This document shows, in pieces, positions 44,119 through 55,804 of a stretch of 64,000 nucleotides of DNA. Both the position numbers and the translations under genes were made by a program. The DNA is from Ochromonas danica. Lineage: Eukaryota; Sar; Chrysophyceae; Chromulinales; Chromulinaceae. The stretch's first letter is position 1, and each line of letters begins with the position of its first letter. The notes under the pieces are model-generated. The model did not search any database, was not told where the DNA came from, and saw only the letters and a program-made list of their open reading frames with translations. The DNA is taken from contig VKHL01000014.1 in the NCBI GenBank assembly GCA_015146655.1, positions 186,001 through 250,000 on the forward strand, written 5' to 3'.

Positions 44119-44151
44119 TTATTCGATATCATTGTGAAAAGCGAATGCCCA

Positions 44152-45366
44152 ATGCTGAAACGCTCCACACCGAAAAGCGATTTTTGGAGAAACAGCTTAT
44201 ATTCCTGCGCAAGCAATAATACTTCTCTTGCGTTGGTGAAGATGAAGAAGTGGTGTAATTACCTTGCTTGTGGAGAAATGAGCGTGCAAGATTTAATTAC
44301 GGCGATTAAATCAGCAGAGGATGTTCTTGTTCGTTATATATTGACTGAGTGTATGCCAATTTGGCTGCAACACCGTCTACGTGACCTTGGCCTATTGAAA
44401 GTCCTCAGTGACGTGGTCTTCTGTTCAACTGCTTTGCTGACAGGACTTTGTCGACCACAGCTCTTCTTTGAGCTGATTTCAGATCTTTACAGAAGTATTC
44501 GCGTTCAGTATGGACCTTCAAGGCGTCATTTCGCTCTTGTTCTTTCTTTATTGGACAGCTTCTCGAAAACAGAGAAAACGCAACAAGAAGAGGAAGTGCA
44601 GCCCATTGTCATCTTTGTACACGGAGGAGCCTGGGGATCTGGAAGACCCTGGCAGTATTTGCTTATTGGAAAGCGATTGGCACAATTGTGGAATGCATGC
44701 AAGGTCGTTGTCCTTGGCTATCCTGTCTACCCGCATGCTGGCATTCTCCAGCAGAAGGAAGCGATCAAAAATGCTTTACATTATTTCCATTCCATAGATC
44801 CAGTGGACCGTCGTCTTCATCCAATCATCCTTTGTGGCCATTCCAGTGGAGCTCATATTTGTCTCCTCAGTCTATTGGACAAAGAGAGCGAAGGTCTCGT
44901 GGATGCATTTATGGCACTCAATGGTGTATATGACATTCCTACTCACTACCGTACTGAGCAGCGTAGAGGAGTTGAACATCTTTCTCCCATGTATGCGGCA
45001 GCTGTGGTTGGAGGAGAGAATAACACGGAAGCCGAAAGGAATTTGCTGACAGCATGCAGTCCTCGCCAATTGCTCGCTGTAAACAGAGTTGAAAATGGAG
45101 CGAAGCCGGCGTTTTCTTTTCCTCCGTATATGGCATTTCTGCACGGTGTGACTGACAAGGTGGTTTCTGTGAAAGAGAGCATCCTCACCACCGCATTGCT
45201 TCACCAGCATCAACAGAATGTTTCGTTGTTTTGTCCAGATAATGACCACATGTCGCCTCTGTTAGATTTAATTGAAGGAGAACAAAAGGGGCAAACATCA
45301 TCGACTTTAGAAATGTTGAAACAAGCTTGGCAAGAAGCTTTGCTTGTAATCAATAGTGCTAAGTGA
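44152..45366 (+). CDS. Alpha/beta hydrolase, carboxylesterase type
   Basis: From the ATG at 44152 the protein has 404 residues; an in-frame ATG at 44242 is the alternative start. The oxyanion-hole motif HGGAWGSGRPW lies near residue 155. The nucleophile elbow GHSSGAHICLL follows near 227, then the probable acid Asp in FLHGVTDKVV and the base His in PDNDHMSPL. These place it in the HGGxW esterase group that includes kynurenine formamidase and isoprenylcysteine methylesterase. The substrate cannot be read from sequence. The first 140 residues are helical and of unknown role. No signal peptide. Confidence 0.85.
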   Translation: MLKRSTPKSDFWRNSLYSCASNNTSLALVKMKKWCNYLACGEMSVQDLITAIKSAEDVLVRYILTECMPIWLQHRLRDLGLLKVLSDVVFCSTALLTGLCRPQLFFELISDLYRSIRVQYGPSRRHFALVLSLLDSFSKTEKTQQEEEVQPIVIFVHGGAWGSGRPWQYLLIGKRLAQLWNACKVVVLGYPVYPHAGILQQKEAIKNALHYFHSIDPVDRRLHPIILCGHSSGAHICLLSLLDKESEGLVDAFMALNGVYDIPTHYRTEQRRGVEHLSPMYAAAVVGGENNTEAERNLLTACSPRQLLAVNRVENGAKPAFSFPPYMAFLHGVTDKVVSVKESILTTALLHQHQQNVSLFCPDNDHMSPLLDLIEGEQKGQTSSTLEMLKQAWQEALLVINSAK

Positions 45367-45743
45367 ACTTTTAGCGTAGAATCTTTCTTTTTTAGTCTTT
45401 GGCTGATAAGAACTTAATAGACCATAGATTTTTTGTGTGCTCTTCTTTACCTCACACAGACGATTAAGGAGATTACACCAAACTATTGAGAACAAGTTTG
45501 GTAATTGAGCGCTTTGTAGCTTTGTCTTCTTTCTTTCGCACTGGACTACTTAGCCATCGTATCACTACAAAACATCATTTATCTACTATTGATTCATTGA
45601 GCAACTACAAAGCCGCTTGTCTACATCTCTTTCGATTCTGTGTGAAGGGATTAACGCCTTGTTTGAGTTTTTCGGTTTTTGTTGTTTTGAGGGAGAAACA
45701 GAGCGGCACCAGCAGACTCGACAATCAATTTGATTTGATTGAA
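45367..45743. other. Intergenic, promoter of POLK
   Basis: The frame of POLK exon 1 is open back to about 45486 but has no ATG before 45744, so this is taken as 5' UTR and promoter. No other gene seen. Confidence 0.45.
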
Positions 45744-47610
45744 ATGGAAGCTAACTCTGCTCCCTCTTCTTCATCCTCATCCTCTTCTTCGACTTGTAAT
45801 CAAGATGATGCTGAGAAATATGCCAAATTGTTTGTGTTTGGAGGAGGAAATAAAGCTGGCATGCAAGAAATGGACAAAGAGAAGCAAGCACGTGTAATTT
45901 ATGAAATGTCGAAAAATACTGGTACTACCCTTCTTTATCCTCATTAACGCCTATTTTATCATATTAATTGATCAAATGACATGAATAGCTTACTTTAAAA
46001 GAACGCTTGAGTTGGATGAGGCAGCTAATACCAAAGCGGAGGCAATAAAGCGGTCGTTCGAGGAAGTCAGGGGCTTGTTAGCAAGGCAGCTCGACGAAGC
46101 TGCCCATAATAAGCTCATAGAATTCGAAAGCATGCGCTCATTTGATAGGATATGTTGTGTGTTGGATATGGACATGTTCTTTGCTGCAGTGGAGATTCGG
46201 GATCAGCCACAGCTGCGAGATCTTCCCGTGGCTGTGGGCGGCGAGGCCATGATATCGACTTCAAATTATGTTGCACGGAAATATGGTGTTAGAGCAGCCA
46301 TGCCAGGATTTATTGCAAAGAAGTTGTGTCCAAATTTGATCTTCTTGCCTTGCAACTTTGAGAAATATCGTGTAGTAGCGGAGCAGTTGCGTGCTGTCAT
46401 TGCAGAATATGATCCACATTATGAAAGCTACAGTCTTGATGAGGTCTATTTTGATCTAACGGATTGTGTTAGAGACAAGTTGAAGGGTTCTGGTTTATCT
46501 GATGACATAAGTGCTAGTCGGAGCATTGCATGGCAGTTGCTGCAAGAGATCAGAACTCGAATTTGCCAAGCAACCAATGGTCTTACTTGCTCGGCAGGAG
46601 TGGCGAATAACTTTCTTTTGGCGAAGATTTGTGCTGATATAAATAAACCTGACGGACAATTTGCGCTCCCTGCCAGTCGTGAAAAGGTCCTAGATTTTGT
46701 GACAACGTTGTCAACTCGCAAGATACCAGGAATAGGAAAAGTGACGGAGAAAATGTTAGAAAAGTTGGGAATGAAAACAATGGGAGATGTTCGTACCAAT
46801 GCGGCAAAGATTATTCATGGATTAAAAGGCTCGACGGTTGAGTTTCTATTGAGATCATCGTTGGGAATAGCTTCTGACGAAGGAAAACCTCGTATGGTAA
46901 ATAGCACTGATGATACTTTGGTCACCAGGAAGTCTATTAGCTGTGAGCGTACTTATTCTGCCAAAGGAATTTGTGACCCAGTTGAACTTCAGCAGCGTCT
47001 TCATGAGATTTGTGATCGTCTCAGTGGTGATATGCAAGAAAAAGGGCTTCGAGGTCGAAGAGTGACAGTCAAAGTGAAAGACGTGGTATTTCACCTTCAT
47101 ACTCGTTGTCAAACTTTGCCACATTTTATTGATAATGCGGAAGAGATCGAGAGAACTGCCTGGGAGATTTTGCAGTCTTTTGGGTCTGTGCGGGTTCGGT
47201 TATTGGGGGTGTCACTTTCTCGTTTCGAGGGAGCTGAAGAACGGGATGCCAATATGCTGCCCATGAGGCGTAGTATGGAACTATTTCTAAGGAGTAAACA
47301 GAATCAGGTGGCTGATACTGATAGATTTGAAGAGGGGAAAGGTGATCATCCACCAAAATCGTCCAATCTGTGGCCAGTTGAATCGGAAGTTTTGATTGTT
47401 CCTCCCACTGACAGTTATGAGTGCCCTGTATGTTCAATTGGCTTGTCAAATCTAATCGAGCTGAACATTCACTTGGATCGTTGTTTACAGCCGAATCAAA
47501 GTTCTGGGAGTAGTGCCACACCAGAAGAAGGAATCTCGCGTCGCAAACGCCAACGATCATCTCTTGGGACTTCGCGGCCTATATCGACTTTCTTCGCGAA
47601 AGCATCTTAA
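45744..47610 (+). CDS. POLK: DNA polymerase kappa (Y family)
   Basis: Exons 45744-45921 and 45989-47610 encode 599 residues. After a Ser run comes the Pol kappa N-clasp signature NKAGMQEMDKEKQARVIYEM. Catalytic carboxylates are in CVLDMDMFFAAVE and SYSLDEVYFDLT; GGEAMISTSNYVARK and AMPGFIAKKLCP belong to palm and fingers. The helix-hairpin-helix is RKIPGIGKVTEKML, and the little-finger domain follows. A C2HC zinc finger of UBZ type (CPVCSIGL...HLDRC) sits near residue 550. The last residues, RPISTFFAKAS, look like a weak PCNA-interaction box. Pol kappa copies past bulky minor-groove lesions. Human POLK has two such fingers and is near 870 residues. Confidence 0.95.
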
Positions 47611-48007
47611 CTTGTATTGTATATATACATGTATTATTGTATCAATTACAGTAACAATAAACAGCCGAAGTCTACAACCTTTCTAATGCGTCTTGACTTA
47701 CTTGCAAACTCTTGAATATCTATCTAATGACTTACAAATTCATGCTACAAAGCCTATAAAGAAAACAATCTCTGTAGACTATAGACTATTAGAGTTGTGT
47801 TTCACCCCGTTTAGCAGTGCGTGCGGCAGAGCGCCAGAGGGTTTAACTTCCCCTTCCCCCGCAGCTTTTGCCACTCGAACAGCATTGGCATTGGCATTGC
47901 GATCATTCATTCGCTAGTCCACCCCTACTGATATAGTAGTCACTATAAGAAGTGGTCACTATTTGGGAGAGTTCTATTCTAACTAGTCTAATCAATCAGT
48001 AGAGAAG
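47611..48007. other. Intergenic, no gene seen
   Basis: A 397-bp spacer between POLK and the SET gene. It has two tandem ggcatt hexamers near 47888 and an imperfect repeat ata-gtagtcac-tat/gtggtcactat near 47933-47962. A C-rich patch lies at 47850-47865. No coding frame supported. Confidence 0.4.
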
Positions 48008-49640
48008 ATGGTTCGTGTCGATCGTGAGAAGTTTTCGGTTGATACTACAGATGGTTTGTTATTTACTTTCTTTCTTGCTTGCTCGACTTAATGGTGATGA
48101 AAGATTGATCTCCCCTCATTATATTTAGACTTCGTCTTGAGAGATAAGTTTGTAGTTTTTGAAGAATGGTTACGAGTGAATGGGACGAAGTTTGACAAAC
48201 TTGAGTTAAAGGTGAGAAGTGGTGATCCATCATTTGTTTGTCCTTTGTCAGAACAACTTGTGATTATTTGTGATAATGGGTAATGAATAGGATTATGGTA
48301 ATGAAGTGCGCGGCTGTCATACGAGAGAGGATATCGCGGATGATGAGACCATAATTGAAGTCCCTCTCAAGTGCTTAATCACTGTGGAAATGGGCAAACA
48401 AACTGAGATTGGAAGAGCAATTATTGCAGCAAATCTTGATCTTGATGCTCCAAAGCATATCTTTCTAATGGTATTTATGCTTATTGATCGTAAAGACCCT
48501 AATAGCTTTTTCAAGCCTTATTATGATATTCTCCCAGCAACTTTGTCTAATATGCCCATCTTCTGGACAGATGAAGAATTAGCCTATCTTGAGGGATCTT
48601 ATATGTTAGAACAGATTGCAGAACGTCGTGCGGCCATTGAAGCTGATTATCATGCGATTTGTGATGCGGTCCCAGCATTTAGACGCTATGCCAACTTGGA
48701 AGAGTTCAAATGGGCACGCATGGCAGTTTGCAGCCGAAACTTTGGATTGATCATTAATGGTCTTCAAACTGCAGCGTTAGTGCCTTATGCCGATATGCTT
48801 AATCATTACCGACCGCGTGAGACGAAGTGGCAGTTTGATGACATGCTCCAAAGCTTCACCGTCATCTCCCTTCAAGCGATTTATAGTGGTGCTCAAGTCT
48901 ACGACTCTTATGGACGGAAATGCAATCACCGTTTTCTATTAAATTATGGCTTCTCTGTGGAACAAAATATTGAACCTGATGGTTCATGTCCTAATGAGGT
49001 CCCCATACTATTAGAATTAAATCCTTCTGATTCTCTCTATGAGATCAAAGCCACTTACTATCGCAGAGATTTGATCAGTGGATCACGTCGAGTACGTGTG
49101 GCAGTTGGTGAAAATGAGAATAGCAAGTTGTTGTTGGCCATGCTTCGTCTTATCGTTGCTGACCAAAGTGATCTGGAGATCTTTGTGGCAAGTTCTGGAT
49201 CTTCTTTGTATCGTTCGATTCGAGATGCACAAATCGCTGTATCTTCTCGGAATGAATACAATGCTTTATGTCTGCTTCGTGATACATGCAAAGATCTGTT
49301 GAGTAAGTATCCACATTCTCTAGAGGAAGATTGTCATCGTTTGTTACATGGAAATGTTGCAAATTTCTCGAATGAACGCAATGCATTGATTCAAGTGAAA
49401 GGAGAGAAAGAAGTCTTGCATTTCTATTTAGATTTTGCTTTGACAGGTCTTTCTCTATTACAAGTGAATGACTACAATGAGTTCGATAGAGTGTTGGATA
49501 ATGTTCGAAGAGAAAAGCACTCCATGATCTTTTACTATAGTCGTAATACTTTGTCCAGATTGCTTCAAGACAGGTTACGAGGAGAGGATAAGCGTAGACC
49601 ACAATCTAACGTGGATCTTAGCAAACCAACAATTGTCTAA
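48008..49640 (+). CDS. SET-domain lysine/histidine methyltransferase, SETD3/LSMT type
   Basis: Exons 48008-48053, 48129-48211 and 48291-49640 encode 492 residues; introns of 75 and 79 bp. The SET domain has the split form of the Rubisco LSMT/SETD3 group: RGCHTREDIADDETIIEVP at its start, a long helical insert, SRNFGL, ALVPYADMLNHY with the SAM-binding NH, and YGRKCNHRFLLNYGF. The helical C-terminal substrate-binding domain completes it. Known members methylate Rubisco, ribosomal proteins or actin His73. The target here is undetermined. No targeting leader is seen, so cytosol or nucleus is likely. Confidence 0.9.
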
Positions 49641-49781
49641 TCAATTGTTCTCACAAACAACAAGCAATTTGTAATTTTTACTCACACGAGCTATTTCCTG
49701 TTAAACCATATAATCAATTTACCACAAAGTGAAAAATAAAAGCCAACAAGATGTACGCTATTCTACTAGGTCATAACATCA

Positions 49782-51659
49782 TTATACAGTAGACTCAAAC
49801 ACATGATGACCATACGGATAGAATGGTTCACAAAGTGTACCAAACCGAAGCAAATGATAACTGGTTTCCTTACTGGTTAACCTCCAATCTTTCTTATTCT
49901 TCATGGATTTGAGAGCTTCTCCTCCTTCATTAGATGTAGATTCATCTTGTTCCATGGCTAATTGTCCTAAGAATTCACTACCAAGACAATCTGCTTGTAA
50001 AAGTGGACCACGATACTTGGCAACATTAGGAACAAGTAGAACTTGACAAAGGAATGGTTTACGATCTCTACCATGAAGAAACGTGACACATTCTTCAGGA
50101 TGTATTTGGGTTTTGATTCCTTCCAAAATACGTCCAAGCTCATCTTTATCAGTGAGTCCTCCTGAGAGGAAATCCAATCCTTTACTCACAATATCAGCAT
50201 TCTCATAATCAAATAATGCAAGCCAGGCATCATTAGCTACAACAATCTTTCCTCGTTTATCTGTTAATAGAAAGGCTTCAGAATGTGCATCACTAATCAT
50301 TGCCAAGAGATGGGGAATTTGAATGTCTTTTAGTGCATTGACAAAGCTGTCCAGTGGAATGTCACCTTGAAGATCACGACTACTACAAACCACTTTCGGT
50401 GCAATTAACGTATCCAAGATAGCGAAATAGACCAATCGAGGAACAAATTTAAAGACTTCCTTGGGTAAAGCTCCTATTGTAGCACTCAGCTCTAAGGAAG
50501 TGAGTTCATTGCCACAAGCCATGAGGATTGTCTTCAGATCAGAGACATTGAGATATCGCAACTGAGCAACTTTCAAAGGCGGTCGACTAGAATTAACTTC
50601 ATTAGCACTCTTGAGACTTCTTGCTGGTGATTGACTTGAGCTGACAGAGTTGTTTGAAGAGAGAGGATTGCCAACCGCTGGAGAAGTATTTCGACGATTA
50701 AAAATTGATCTAGAAGATGGAAGAGACAAAGAAGGTCGATGTGGCCGCAATGAAGGAGAAGGTGGGACTTCTTTCTTTTCAACTTTCTCTTCTTTATAGA
50801 CTTTGTCATCAACTTTAATGATACCAATAGAAAGACGTTTTAATTGACCTCCTAATGAAGTGAGACTAGATAACATCTCTCGATCAATAATAACATAATG
50901 TAATCGAAAATCAACCAAGTACTTCATAGAGTTCTTAATAAGAAGTAAAGTAGTCTGTGGTAGAACAAAGACTTTCCTCCATGCAAACTCTGTTGGGGCA
51001 ACGAAGAAAGTTGAGAATTGATTACGTATCCCTCGCTCTGAGACACTGCCTGCAGTACTGCCACGACTACGAGCACGTAAATCAGCCAAACTCTCAGTAT
51101 GAGATCGTGCTGATTGGGGTGGACGATAAGATAATTGCCGTTCTGCTGTTAATCCATCATTGAAATAGAAATCTCGACTTGAAATCCATAAAGAAGTACT
51201 AAACTTTAAAGCATAACTTAAGACAGTACGCCATCGTTTACAAACTCTTTGTAATAACATCATATCACTAACATGAAGGAAAGAAAGTGATTCTTGTAAG
51301 AGATCATTGTCATTACGAAATTTTGAAAATCCTCTTAATCCACTAAAGTCCATCACTCGACTCTTTCTACGTTGTCGTATGGATTGAACTGTCAAGTTAC
51401 CAATAATCCTCTGTGCTTGATTAGGTAAAGAAGAAGAATAAAATCCACTCACAATCTTCTCCATAATCTCATCTTCTTGATTTGACTTTACATTCTCGAC
51501 ATCTCCAACTAAAGTTGCAGATTTGCCAAAGCGCTTCACTTCGGATAATACAACGTTTTCTGGTTTCTTGATAGAGATACTATACAAGGGAACATTGTCA
51601 TTGGAAGAGTTAAAGCGAGCATTAGACATTCTTCGTCCATTATTCGCATTTTCATTTCC

Positions 51660-51690
<31 letters not shown>

Positions 51691-52409
51691 GCTGCTGCTG
51701 TACTACCAGCAGCTAAACTGGATTTTCGTTCTTCTTTAATATCAATGGCAAAGATAGGCTTTGTTTGGATAACCATTCTCTTGAGAAGATATTCGACAAC
51801 ATTATGATGGACTAAACCTGCTAGAATTGTATCTGAATCAGGAATGGCAAGTTTTAATCGATCAAATTCATAAGCTATCGCATCAATCTTCTCGATTAAT
51901 TCTACTTGATCGGCAGCTTTAGAATAGATTTGTGGAGCAGAAACAAAAACATGCGCAGCTTCAATAAAGCTCGAAGTATGGAAAGCAATAATTTCAATAC
52001 AATCTGCTCCACAATGCTCAATCAAATGAAGATGCATATTCACTTTCGCATTCCAATCATATTTCCGTCCTTTATAAAGTAAACGAGGATTAATAATGAC
52101 TTTGGGTTTTATATCAGCTGCAGGTTTAGTAGAAGGACTAAAGTTAACTTGAGGAAGACTAACACGAGGTCGTTGTTCATTAGGACGTTGACTGAGAGTT
52201 GTTCTGATTTCTAGACCATGTTCTTGGAAGGAGGCTCGACTAGAAGAAAGAGAGAGATTGTGCAAGATGCTTTGGTCAACATTGACCACTGGATCGATTC
52301 TCATTTCTTCTCCTTCCTCATTGTCTTCTTCATTATCATCGCTGTCACGATCTGAATCTGTATAATTATCTTGACTTTCATCATCACCATCGTTTCTTTT
52401 CTTGTTCAT
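49782..52409 (-). CDS. F-box protein with LOV-like PAS domain lacking the photoactive Cys
   Basis: Single exon with ATG at about 52409, 875 residues. The N-terminus is acidic (DSDRDSDDNEEDNEEGEE). A helical domain at about 110-220 is unknown to me; a Thr run from an ACA repeat follows. The F-box is at about 368-400 (ESLSFLHVSDMMLLQRVCKRW). A leucine-rich stretch at 625-675 (LRYLNVSDLKTILMACG) resembles LRRs. The PAS domain at about 705-800 aligns with LOV: AFLLTDKRGKIVVANDAW, KGLDFLSGGLTDKDEL, GRDRKPFLCQVLLVPN. Where LOV has N-C-R-F-L-Q, this has G-L-D-F-L-S, with Leu (codon 50175-50177) for the flavin-binding Cys. F-box proteins select targets for SCF ubiquitin ligases. Start chosen as the first in-frame ATG. 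Confidence 0.8.
51659..51705. repeat. GTT/GCT trinucleotide repeat coding poly-Thr/Ala
   Basis: A run of gtt followed by gct trinucleotides inside the F-box gene. On the coding strand it reads as alanines then ten threonines, in a linker between domains. Confidence 0.85.
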
Positions 52410-52823
52410 GATTATGATGTTATAATCTTGTTGTTCACTTCGATAGCATTGATTCAATAGAATGATAATAAAGATGACAACAGAATGAGAATAGGATGGC
52501 AATGGCAATAACAAGTATGTTGATAACAATAGCAGTGGTGGTAAAATAATGGCAATATAACAGACAGAGATAGCTGATTACCAATTACTATTACATGTAC
52601 CTTAGACACAACAAAACCAGAAAAACAACACGTTTACACACACACAACACGAGGCGAAACCGTCCAAACAACAAAAACAAAACAACCTCCTGAACAAGAA
52701 TAGACCATAAGTATACTATCAGATAGATACTATAGCTTTGTGATTGATGATATAGAGTGCTGCTGAGATAGCATACTAGACTTGGCTATTTGTTATAGTG
52801 ATAGATAGGATAGCTACAACACA
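52410..52823. promoter_or_regulatory. Divergent spacer
   Basis: A 414-bp stretch between the F-box gene and the next. It contains acacacacacaac-like and aaacaacaaaaacaaaac runs at about 52630-52685. No gene seen. Confidence 0.4.
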
Positions 52824-54838
52824 ATGTCATCCACCACCAAGACAAAGAAAGGAAATGTGACTTTTGAAGAAAGTTATGACAGTGATCAACAATCTGATTC
52901 TTCTGATTCCTCAGATAATGTGAGTAGATTAAACATCTTTGATGAAGCTACTGGTAGTGAAAGCAAAGGTGGTAGTAGTGGTTTAATGCATTCTGGCTCT
53001 CTACTTGGTCGAAGATTATCCTGGAGTTCTGTTAATACCTATGATCTTAGCAAACCTCTTTATCTCATTGCTAAAGAAGATAAACGTCTTGCAGAGAAGT
53101 TTCGTGTGATGTTACGACCACCAGACTTTGATCGAGATGATTTACTTTGCTCAGTACATAACTTTGTTGGTTCTTTGGCAGATTATGTTCCATCTATTAA
53201 ACAGGATAAGACTTTCACAGTATTCAAGTCGGTGCGAGCCTTTCTTGCTTCTGATGAAAGTGTTCGATTGTTTGGTTTATTAATCCATTTTGCTTATTGG
53301 AATGTCATTCATCCAACTGCGAGAGAAACCATGCGAAGTTTAAAAGAAGTGGAAGAGCTAAAACTCTTCACTAATGTTGATGTGCTAAATTATGATCCAA
53401 GCAAACGATTACAACTCCCTGCAGCCTTGATCACGGGAGATATTGCGAATCTCAATAGTGATTCCAAGTCAAAGTCGTTTTCCCATATCGATAGCATGTT
53501 TCGAGATCATTACCATTCTCTTGAAAAGGATTTTGAGATGGCTCCTATTGCAACTCCTATTCCTCATTCCTCTAGAGACCATGGCGATGATGGAATGCTA
53601 AGCTTATCAATGGATAGTCTTGGCTCTGAAACATCTTTATCGGCGTTGGAGAAGGAGCAGTTGTTTATTCAATTGGAGACTTGTATTCTCTCCCTCTTTA
53701 AAAAGGTAAATGCACTTCCTCTATCACACAAAGATAACCAATACATCTAAGCTATCCTCGATTAGATGGGCCGCACTAGATTCGCTTTAGTGACTGGTCG
53801 ACAAGCTCTAATCTCATGTTGTCATTTTGTGGTCGATGAAATGTTGTCCATGGTAAGGGTATAGCCAGTATTGTGGGGAGAGAATGCTGATCACTTCTTG
53901 TGTCTACTCAGTTGTATCCTTGGTTCGCTGCGGTTCATTTGGCGTCATCCTCGCATCTGACGAAGCTTGAGAAGAATGTTGAAGATGTTGACTTAAAGCT
54001 CCGCAGATTGGTTCACCAGAGTCTTTCTGATGTGATAGATCCATCCCGTGTCTATACATCCACCATGCTATTGAATGCTCTTTTGGGTTATGACTCTTCC
54101 GCCGGTATTAAGGCTGTGTCGAAGAAAGCTAATGCTGTCATAGCGAATGAAGGGAAAGGGAAATTTTATCGTACCAGTGCTGCAATCGCGGCGATCATGA
54201 GTAATTCCAACAGTTTTCAAACTCGAAAGTTCCTACAACGCAATAGCGGCCCCTATGTGTCTTTGCCAGGTCAACCAATTAACCCCAAGCTACACCAACC
54301 ATGTGATGAAAACGAATGTTTCGTTGACTTTGTTGTCTTAGGAGTGACGAAGCGCACTGATCCCAGGAAAGAGTTTGTTACACAGAGTCTTCAACCGAAG
54401 TCCCTTTTGGCAACAATTTTGCAAAGTGAAGCGCAAAAAGAGGTTGAAAAAGAGAAATTGCGGAAAACCCCGCAGCCTCTGGACTTCTGCCATTTGTTCG
54501 ACAATCAACCTGAAGCAAACTATTTTCCTCAATCAATGCCAGCAGAATACGCTGAACGTCGACCTCATCTTCCAGCTTTGGCAAGGCATTTCTCAAGTCC
54601 TCATAACTCGGTGGAGGTGCTGAAGAAAAGCGCGGATCATGATTTAATTAGCAGTCCTGGCGCTTCCATGGATGGAAACAATCACATGCCTTTGGGGATG
54701 TCTGTTCAAGCTAAGTCTGCTCTTTTAAATCTAATGGTTGAGAAGACCGCTAAACTCTATATGGCGGGGATTCAAACAGATAAAACTGCTGCAAGGATTG
54801 CCTTAATACGTGGAACGGATGATATGAAGAAACGTTAG
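52824..54838 (+). CDS. Unknown protein, 631 aa
   Basis: Exons 52824-53705, 53766-53852 and 53912-54838, all phase 0. I do not recognise the family. The first 75 residues are Ser/Asp-rich. A helical unit follows at about 75-190 (KRLAEKFRVMLRPPDFDRDD, RLFGLLIHFAYWNVIHPTAR). A second helical unit is split over the introns: LFIQLETCILSLFKK, RFALVTGRQALISCCHFVVD, then LYPWFAAVHLA. The exon 2 sequence continues the same helical pattern, which supports the splicing. No transmembrane leader or catalytic motif. The C-terminus is basic (RIALIRGTDDMKKR). Confidence 0.75.
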
Positions 54839-54876
54839 TTAATCACATTATATGTACATATTGTAACTTTGAGAAA

Positions 54877-55578
54877 CTATTGAAGCAATGGTAGAATGTG
54901 CTGCTCAATCGCGGAAGGACTGGTCAAAGGACCAAATCGCTGCACAGGCACGCCATTGGCATCACACAAAAACTTAGCGAAATTCCATTTTAGTCCAGAT
55001 CCCAATAGGCCCCCATCAAGAGAAGTCTTGAGGTAGGCATAGAGGGGATGTGTTTGCTCGCCATGATCGCACTCGAGTTTACCAAGCACAGGAAAGGTTG
55101 CAGCTTTCACTTCTCGAGCATATGATAAGATCTCTTGACCATTTCCTGGCTCTTGATTGCCAAAGTTATTACATGGGAAAGCCAAGATTTCAAGGCCTTG
55201 AGGACTGTTTGATGTAAAGTGGCAGCATAAACACCAACGAAGACAGCGACAACAAACAACAACAACAATGCCATCAAAATAGGAAAATCAAAAGCAGACA
55301 AGGTGATCTGATCTCACTTACCTCAGCTTCTCATAGAGTTCTTGTAACTCAGCATAATTGGTATCTGTCAAACCACACTTCGAAGCAACATTAACAACAA
55401 GATAAGCTTTCTTGCCTCGAAAAGCAGATAACTCGATTGGTTCTCCATCATCAATACTATTCACTGTGAATTCAAAGATAGAATGATCATTCTTGAACTG
55501 TGGTTGACTTATCTTTCTATAAAAGACTGCAATAGCTATACCAAGTATAGCAACACTAATTAAGGAGATCCATGCCAT
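54877..55578 (-). CDS. Glutathione peroxidase-like, membrane-anchored
   Basis: Exons 55578-55322 and 55204-54877 encode 194 residues. The leader MAWISLISVAILGIAIAVFY is a signal anchor, so the enzyme probably lies in the ER or another secretory/plastid membrane. The peroxidatic site is VNVASKCGLT, with Cys rather than selenocysteine. FPCNNFGNQEPG, with the second conserved Cys, and KWNFAKFL complete the tetrad region. The second Cys region suggests thioredoxin- or PDI-linked reduction as in plant GPX and animal GPX7/8. Start taken at the in-frame ATG at 55578; the frame is open further up without an ATG. Head-to-head with AspRS, 226 bp apart. Confidence 0.9.
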
Positions 55579-55804
55579 TTTCTTTACAAGTCTCTCCCCC
55601 AATATCGAGATGTTCTTCAAACGAGATGCTGATGATTATTATGATCCTGATAATTATTGTTATGCGTGGGAATGCACTAGTCTAGAAGAACCGGAAGCGG
55701 GACGACCGCTTGGTGCCTCTCTTTCCCTGCTGTCCCATCTCTTTCCTTGCTTTCCCAAGCAATCGTTGTCTGGACGAATCAATCATTCCAATCAGTCATA
55801 AAAG

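Noticed and set aside
47126-47560. 144-codon antisense frame inside POLK
   Set aside because: A shadow of a conserved coding region, with no protein features.
51659-51705. Regular trinucleotide array considered as a CRISPR-like repeat
   Set aside because: A coding microsatellite in a eukaryotic gene, with no spacers.
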